Assembly (NCBI GenBank): GCA_002439095.1
Contig: DJOT01000020.1
Span: 3,284 to 67,283 of the forward strand
DNA length: 64,000 nt
Direction of reading: 5' to 3'
Origin: Bacteroidales bacterium UBA6431
Lineage (GTDB): Bacteria; Bacteroidota; Bacteroidia; Bacteroidales; UBA932
Positions 59,629-64,000 of this stretch are shown one piece after another. Every line of letters starts with the position of its first letter. Position 1 is the first letter of the stretch. The translations under genes and the position numbers were made by a program. The notes under the pieces are model-generated. The model worked only from the letters and a program-made list of their open reading frames with translations. It had not been told where the DNA came from and searched no databases.

Positions 59629-59709
59629 ATGGAAAATAATTTTCAGGCGTTGTCATTTCCCCCACGCGGAATGACTAATGTCTTGATTAATAGCCTTGTA
59701 GCAGGGTAG
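59629..59709 (+). other. 26-residue ORF, probable gene remnant
   Basis: The ORF MENNFQALSFPPRGMTNVLI... stops after 26 codons. It reads like the start of a truncated protein. The larger stretch 59553-60055 has no other gene; it contains this remnant and two CAAGTTA-type repeats. Confidence 0.3.
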
Positions 59710-59869
59710 TGGTTCAAATGCGGTTCAGATAGAAATGCACTTGCTTGGCGTTATCGGACACCGCTGAATGGCTGTTGATAACTTTTTCTTCGGTATAGTT
59801 CGGATAACTTCTGGACGGAAAATATACGTGTTATACGAGGCTTGGAGAAAACGTGAATACTACGTTTAG

Positions 59870-59962
59870 CAAGTTACCAGCTAGTTGAATCAAGACAGCA
59901 ATATGCCGTATGGCGATGTCTATTGCGTTAGTGTCATCCGAAAATCAAGTTACCGGCAAGTT
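59870..59962. repeat. Second cluster of CAAGTTA repeats
   Basis: CAAGTTACCAGCTAGTTG (59870-59887) and CAAGTTACCGGCAAGTTA (59945-59962). The second is identical over 18 bp to the copy at 43955-43972, 16 kb away in the same island. Confidence 0.6.
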
Positions 59963-60055
59963 AAATTTTCCATTGTCATATTGGAGTGCATCTATTACGT
60001 TATCTTGAATCATATTTATTGTTTTGGTGAAATAATCACAAAAATAGATGATATG

Positions 60056-60087
60056 TTTGCGTGTTTTAAAAATTATCCATAACTTTG
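60056..60087 (+). promoter_or_regulatory. Promoter of the rloAB pair
   Basis: TTTG (60056-60059), 20 bp, then TAACTTTG (60080-60087), exact consensus, 24 bp before the rloA start. Confidence 0.6.
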
Positions 60088-60111
60088 TCAGAAACGAAAA
60101 GATAGAACATT

Positions 60112-61404
60112 ATGATACAAGAATTCGGAGTGAAGAACTTCTACTCCATCAAAAACGAGCAGACAATTAGTTTCGTACCTACACCGGATGGCACTCATGC
60201 AGAGAACTATCTGCATGAAGTGAAACCGGGTGTCAATCTGCTGAAAATAGGCATCATCTATGGCTCTAACGCAAGCGGTAAGAGCAATGTCCTTATGGCA
60301 CTTGACTTTTTCCATGGCTTGATGCTCAGTGTCCCGCAGGATAAAATGAGCAAAATAGAAGGCTATGCTCCGTTCTTATTGGATGATACAAGCAGGAATG
60401 AGACTTGCCGGATGCATCTCGTCTTTTGGCTTGATAGAGAACGCTATATTCACGAAATCGAATTTGACGACAAACGAATATATAAAGAAAGCCTGTTTTT
60501 TTACGGCAGCCAACGCCCGACGACATTGTATGACAGGACATATAACAAAGATACTGACCATAGCGTCATCGTGTTCGGAAGCAAATCCGGTATGACAAAA
60601 AAGAGTCAGGATGTTATTGAAGGCAATACCATCAATAACTGCACGGTGATGGCAGCATTCGGCAAAAGTAATGTAGAAGAGTCACGACTGAATAAGGTGT
60701 ATGAGTTCTATGCCAGAGGAATCGCTGACCTGCTTTCTCCGAACCAGATACTGTTGTCTTATGTAAAAGACCAGATTCGCCGAGACAAGGACGGAAAATT
60801 GAAAGAATTTCTCTTAAAGGTACTTCAGGCATCCGATTTCAATATCGTGGACTTTGATCTGAAAGAGGCGGAAGTTCCTATAACCCCGAATATGGAACTC
60901 GTAATCAAGAATACGCCGATGCCGGAAACCGCCCGGGAAGAAATGTTGAAGAGAGGCACTCTCACCAATGAAGAGTTGTCCTTTCTCCATACAACAGATG
61001 GCGAAAAACGATATGATTTGCCGGAAGTTATGGAAAGCCGGGGAACAATGCGCTTTCTTGGAATGGGTGTGATTTTGTATAAACTTCTCTCAAGGGAAAG
61101 GTTCATCACTGTTGATGAGGTCGAGACAAGTATCCATTACGAGTTGATGTCATATTTCTTAAAAGTATTTCTGGTGAACAGCGACAATGGCTCCCAGATG
61201 CTGCTGACAACTCATGACGTGAACTTTCTTGACGAAGATTTCATCCGCCGCGATGTCGTGTGGTTTACAGACAAGAATGGGAAAGGCGAGACTGAAGTTA
61301 AACGCCTTACACAGTATGGGCTTCACAAGACACTTTCTCCGTACAATGCGTACAAGCAGGGGAAACTTGGCAAGCTGCCTTTCATCGGAAGTATATTTTT
61401 GTAG
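60112..61404 (+). CDS. rloA: RloA-like ABC/SMC-type ATPase (abortive infection)
   Basis: A 430-residue cytosolic ATPase of the AAA_15/AAA_21 type. Walker A is GSNASGKSNVLMAL (about residue 52), the signature-like region is ESRGTMRFLGM, Walker B is RFITVDEVETSIH, and the H-loop is LLTTHDVNFLD. It is followed 3 bp later by rloB, the arrangement of RloAB and AbiL-type phage-defence pairs, in which the ATPase senses infection and the partner acts on RNA or DNA. No frameshift is seen. Confidence 0.9.
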   Translation: MIQEFGVKNFYSIKNEQTISFVPTPDGTHAENYLHEVKPGVNLLKIGIIYGSNASGKSNVLMALDFFHGLMLSVPQDKMSKIEGYAPFLLDDTSRNETCRMHLVFWLDRERYIHEIEFDDKRIYKESLFFYGSQRPTTLYDRTYNKDTDHSVIVFGSKSGMTKKSQDVIEGNTINNCTVMAAFGKSNVEESRLNKVYEFYARGIADLLSPNQILLSYVKDQIRRDKDGKLKEFLLKVLQASDFNIVDFDLKEAEVPITPNMELVIKNTPMPETAREEMLKRGTLTNEELSFLHTTDGEKRYDLPEVMESRGTMRFLGMGVILYKLLSRERFITVDEVETSIHYELMSYFLKVFLVNSDNGSQMLLTTHDVNFLDEDFIRRDVVWFTDKNGKGETEVKRLTQYGLHKTLSPYNAYKQGKLGKLPFIGSIFL

Positions 61405-61407
61405 CCT

Positions 61408-61992
61408 ATGGGAAAAAAAAGCATAGCAATAATAGGTGAGGGAATCACCGAATGGTTCTACTTCGACTCATTGCGGATAGCCCATCGCTACCCGTTCAAG
61501 GTCGCACCTGACTTCCCCCAGCACTCAGATATCCAGCATATGTCCAAACTTGTCAATGACTATGTCCGTCGCCAATATGACTATGTTGCATGCTTGGTTG
61601 ATATGGACAGGCTTTTAACCCATCCGGCGGAAATGGAAACATACAAGCGGCTGAAATCAAAGAGCGATCCGAGTGTAATGTGGGTGGAAACGAATCCGTG
61701 CACCGAGTTTTGGTTCCTGCTGCATTTCCTGCCTGGGCTTGCGGTTCGCCATTACGCCAATCAAGATCAGGCTATTGCCGAGTTGCGCAAATATATGCCA
61801 GGCTACGAAAAGACTCAACGATATTTGGCAAAAGCCAACATCTACTGCTATCTTCGTGATAGTGGAGACTTGTCCCGTGCGGTGTCAAATGCAGAACAAC
61901 TGTGCAGACTATGTCACGACAACAAGGATGACCTTATGGCTTATAGTGAGATGCATAAGGTGTTGAGGCTGTTGGAGGAGATTTCACACTAA
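61408..61992 (+). CDS. rloB: RloB-like Toprim-fold effector
   Basis: A 194-residue RloB-family protein. The N-terminal glutamate motif IIGEGITEWFYFDSL, the acidic pair ACLVDMDRL, and the family hallmark ETNPCTEFWFLLHF with later YEKTQRYL are all present. The fold is Toprim-like, so it is probably a nuclease effector released or activated by RloA. It directly follows rloA and completes the operon. Nothing co-directional follows. Confidence 0.88.
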   Translation: MGKKSIAIIGEGITEWFYFDSLRIAHRYPFKVAPDFPQHSDIQHMSKLVNDYVRRQYDYVACLVDMDRLLTHPAEMETYKRLKSKSDPSVMWVETNPCTEFWFLLHFLPGLAVRHYANQDQAIAELRKYMPGYEKTQRYLAKANIYCYLRDSGDLSRAVSNAEQLCRLCHDNKDDLMAYSEMHKVLRLLEEISH

Positions 61993-62027
61993 AACGAAGT
62001 TAAATGAATTTTAGTTTCGCAAGTAAA

Positions 62028-62168
62028 TCAGGCGGACGTTTGCAGTTGCAGGGCCACCTTCATTATGGCGTAAAGTTGTTTGTTTTTGTATATGATGTTG
62101 GTCCGGATTTCATCGAAGTCGGCAGAGAAGAAGTCCGCAATGGCGGACACGAGCTGCTGAATGAGTCC
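62028..62168 (-). pseudogene. Possible protein remnant antisense to a 67-residue ORF
   Basis: The minus strand gives LIQQLVSAIADFFSADFDEI...YAIMKVALQLQTSA before a stop, which looks more protein-like than the plus-strand ORF at 62004-62207. It has no start codon and a stop just upstream. Neither strand can be assigned a family. Confidence 0.3.
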
Positions 62169-62264
62169 CTACTTGCGAAACTTAAACTTCAATCATCCAG
62201 CTGGTAGTGTTCCATCGAGTGTGTCCGGAGACTGTCTTCCGGAGTCTTTCGATTTGCAAATATA

Positions 62265-62436
62265 ATCAGTTTTCCGATATTTCGTCATTGTCGTCGACGT
62301 CCGAAGCGGAGCGAGCCTTTCCGGCGAGCTCGCGCAGCTTCGGATCGTAGCTGCTGGAGGTCGTATATCCCGGCAGCGGTGACGCCTTTTCGGGAGGGAA
62401 CAGCTTTGAATTTGAAAGTTGGCTTACCCTCTTTTA
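62265..62436 (-). pseudogene. C-terminal remnant of an unknown GC-rich gene
   Basis: The minus strand reads SNSKLFPPEKASPLPGYTTS...PKLRELAGKARSASDVDDNDE and ends at a TGA (62265-62267). It is GC-rich like the chromosome, whereas the next gene is AT-rich, so it appears to be the tail of a chromosomal gene cut at about 62436. The parent gene is not recognised. Confidence 0.4.
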
Positions 62437-62439
62437 ACG

Positions 62440-62913
62440 CTAAGATTTAAGTTCTCTACTATGTTGAATATGTATTCCAATGTGTCCAATTCCTAAAATT
62501 ATCGTAGCCCCCAAAAGCCATACAACTTTTCCATATATGCCAAGTAGAAAAAAGGAAATTACAGGCAATGTTGCCCCTGCTAGTGGAATACCCAAGAAGC
62601 TGCTATAAAAGTCTGATAGTTTTCTTTCACTATAAAAATAACGTACCCACCAACATTCATATATTGCCATTAAACTAAAAGCTGCAATAAGCCACCAAGT
62701 CCAAATTGACCAACTGTGCAAATTGAAATCATTAAAAATCAAAGCACATATCGTAGTCAAAAATTCTCCTGCTTTTTCAAAAATTAGTAATACTTTGTTT
62801 TCGTTTCCGGAGGTATATCCTTGTGGCTTTCTTGTTACCCAAATAATATTAGGAACAAATAATAATAATAAAAATATCAACCCTATATATGAAAAACCAA
62901 AATGTCCCATCAT
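62440..62913 (-). CDS. Small polytopic membrane protein, AT-rich
   Basis: A 157-residue inner-membrane protein with four or five membrane segments (IGLIFLLLLFVPNIIWV, WTWWLIAAFSLMAIYECW, LPVISFFLLGIYGKVVWLLG, ATIILGIGHIGIHI). The ends are hydrophilic. Base composition is far more AT-rich than the core genes, indicating recent transfer, perhaps from a low-GC donor. The family is not known to me by name. The following stretch 62914-63079 contains no gene. Confidence 0.65.
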   Translation of the reverse strand: MMGHFGFSYIGLIFLLLLFVPNIIWVTRKPQGYTSGNENKVLLIFEKAGEFLTTICALIFNDFNLHSWSIWTWWLIAAFSLMAIYECWWVRYFYSERKLSDFYSSFLGIPLAGATLPVISFFLLGIYGKVVWLLGATIILGIGHIGIHIQHSRELKS

Positions 62914-63097
62914 TTATCTATTCTCCGTTTCCATTAAAATTTTTTACTGTTTAAAAATGTGTGTCTGTACGAAGGTCCATCAACTTCTAAGATTCTGCAA
63001 ATATAAACATTATTCTTATTGTACGCGTCCACTTTTCCGCATTGAGTTCGTTTTTTTTGTCCTCTGGGATATTCATTATTTGTGGTTAAATATTAAG

Positions 63098-63400
63098 AGT
63101 CAAAAGATCAGAATAAAACTCAAATCATTCGATCACATGCTGGTTGACAAGTCAGCCGCTAAGATCGTGGACACCGTGAAGGCTACTGGTGCAAAGGTGA
63201 ACGGTCCTATTCCGCTTCCTACCAACAAGAAGATCTTCACTGTCAATCGCTCGATCTTCGTCAACAAGAAGTCCCGCGAGCAGTTTGAGCTTAGCGCCTA
63301 CAGCAGGCTTCTGGACATCGACGACAGCAACGCAAAGACTGTTGACGCTCTCATGAAGCTTGAACTTCCTTCCGGCGTTGAGGTTGAGATCAAAGTCTGA
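63098..63400 (+). CDS. rpsJ: Ribosomal protein S10 copy with its ATG missing
   Basis: The frame encodes all of S10 from residue 2 to the end (SQKIRIKLKSFDH, VDKSAAKIVDTVKATGAKVN, GPIPLPTNKKIFTVNRS, LPSGVEVEIKV). The codon where ATG should be is AAG (63095-63097). Upstream DNA is AT-rich and unlike an S10 operon. A start at TTG 63080 or ATT 63092, or the internal ATG 63137, would be needed. Downstream, rplC is absent. It is either a displaced extra copy, a cut-off native gene or an assembly join. Confidence 0.7.
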   Translation, partial: SQKIRIKLKSFDHMLVDKSAAKIVDTVKATGAKVNGPIPLPTNKKIFTVNRSIFVNKKSREQFELSAYSRLLDIDDSNAKTVDALMKLELPSGVEVEIKV

Positions 63401-63479
63401 TCTGTCAGTTTGAGGACGGTGCGGTCTCAGAGGCCGCTTCCGTTCATGCAATACAGCCCGGCCAACAAGGTCGGGAATC

Positions 63480-63497
63480 GGTCCCATAGCTCAGTTG
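63480..63497 (+). other. tRNA-like 5' fragment
   Basis: GGTCCCATAGCTCAGTTG is the typical acceptor arm plus D-arm start of a bacterial tRNA, but no cloverleaf follows. It may be a broken tRNA gene or part of the adjoining repeat. Confidence 0.4.
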
Positions 63498-63526
63498 CGC
63501 TGCGCGCGCTTTTCCTCCAACCCCCA

Positions 63527-63574
63527 GTCACTTCGTGACAGCCCCGAGGGGGCATTGGGGAGCGTTCTCCCCAA
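63527..63574. repeat. Three consecutive hairpins (dispersed-repeat-like element)
   Basis: GTCAC-TTC-GTGAC (63527-63539), GCCCC-GAG-GGGGC (63541-63553) and TTGGGGAG-CGTT-CTCCCCAA (63555-63574) stand side by side. This resembles intergenic palindromic repeats found many times in some Bacteroidales genomes. Copy number cannot be judged here. Confidence 0.55.
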
Positions 63575-63653
63575 ACCCCTTGAGTCGCTATGCTCCAAAT
63601 CCGGTTATCAGGATCCGGCCAAACATTGTGCTGGAGAATGCCACTCAATACTA

Positions 63654-64000
63654 TCAGAACTGCAAACGATCACCGTTGTAAAAATCAAGCAGTTTCGTAG
63701 AAAACAGGAACTCATAGCGGGCACGAGCCAGATTCGATTCGGATTCCAGAAAGTTGTCGCGAGCCTCATTGAACTCAGTGATGTTGGCCTTGCCGTTCTC
63801 GTACTTCGCAAGCACGAGTTCGTACGACTCTTTGGCGCTGGCGTCAGCGTCCTGACTTGAGCGGAACTTCTCCTGAGCGGCCACAGCGTTGTAGTAGGCC
63901 TGCTGTATCTCCTTGTAGAGGCTTTTCTTGCTGTTCTCCAGCTGGAGCATCTGGTTTGTCCTCGAAAGCTCGGCGGAGCGGATCTGGTTCCTGGTCTGGA
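63654..64000 (-). CDS. TolC-family outer-membrane efflux protein, C-terminal part
   Basis: The frame is open to the right edge of the window, so only the last 114 residues are seen. Long amphipathic helices (KEIQQAYYNAVAAQEKFRSS, LVLAKYENGKANITEFNEAR, FLESESNLARARYEFLFSTK) and the end LLDFYNGDRLQF match the outer-membrane efflux protein family, which forms the exit duct of multidrug and type I secretion pumps. The start and the pump partners lie beyond the window. Confidence 0.88.
   Translation of the reverse strand, partial: QTRNQIRSAELSRTNQMLQLENSKKSLYKEIQQAYYNAVAAQEKFRSSQDADASAKESYELVLAKYENGKANITEFNEARDNFLESESNLARARYEFLFSTKLLDFYNGDRLQF

Noticed and set aside
62004..62207. 67-residue plus-strand ORF after rloB
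   Set aside because: No family and no promoter; the opposite strand looks more protein-like, so it is not called as a gene.
1..64000. CRISPR array, rRNA genes, complete tRNA genes, insertion sequences
   Set aside because: I looked for regularly spaced repeats, transposase motifs and complete tRNA patterns and found none; only one tRNA-like 5' fragment near 63480 was seen.

Overview
The window looks like a chromosomal segment of a Bacteroidales bacterium, probably an uncultured gut lineage with fairly GC-rich housekeeping genes. Several things point there: a type III glutamine synthetase, a BspA-type leucine-rich-repeat protein, a TonB-receptor-like barrel next to GH78/GH2 glycosidases, a TolC-type efflux gene, and many promoters of the Bacteroidetes type (TTTG or TTG, about 19-20 bp, then TAnnTTTG). 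No integrase, transposase, CRISPR array, rRNA or complete tRNA was found.

Region 1 (1-8.2 kb) is core metabolism. It holds the end of the helicase hrpB, an outer-membrane barrel protein, a nitrogen-assimilation cluster (glutamine synthetase III, GlnK, AmtB) and thiL. A short glutamine-codon-rich reading frame, a possible antiterminator and a strong terminator lie directly upstream of the synthetase, which looks like a transcription attenuator. Region 2 (8.2-14.3 kb) is a type III restriction-modification cassette (mod, a RhuM-like gene, res) that reads into thiL. Region 3 (14.5-25.5 kb) holds two small envelope proteins, a UvrA2-like ATPase, a methionine block (metH, metF, O-acetylhomoserine sulfhydrylase) divergent from an Lrp/AsnC regulator, two small conserved proteins and a membrane protein.

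Region 4 (25.6-40.8 kb) is envelope and glycan related: a TonB-receptor-like barrel, an alpha-L-rhamnosidase lipoprotein, a GH2 beta-galactosidase fused to an alpha/beta hydrolase, then (opposite strand, across a 21-bp bidirectional terminator) an SLH-domain protein, a BspA-like protein and a nicotinamidase, followed by rubredoxin, a chloramphenicol-acetyltransferase-family protein and a lipoprotein-type peptide deformylase.

Region 5 (40.9-62.4 kb) is a defence island, more AT-rich than its surroundings. On the minus strand there is a LlaJI-like McrBC restriction operon: XRE regulator, two m5C methyltransferases, a DUF3883 protein, McrB-like and McrC-like subunits, and a BRO-N/Fic protein. 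Next come a HIRAN protein with a WYL regulator, a MutT hydrolase, a complete Wadjet (JetABCD) anti-plasmid operon with its own promoter, a secreted protein of six 19-residue repeats, and an RloA/RloB (AbiL-like) pair. Decayed pieces of DinD, a DUF3427 helicase and a DUF1016 nuclease lie between the intact systems, so the locus appears to have gained and lost such systems repeatedly.

Region 6 (62.4-64 kb) holds a small AT-rich membrane protein, a displaced rpsJ copy whose normal ATG is missing, a structured triple-hairpin repeat, and the end of a TolC-family gene that runs off the window. The rpsJ and repeat junctions mark either a recent rearrangement or an assembly join.
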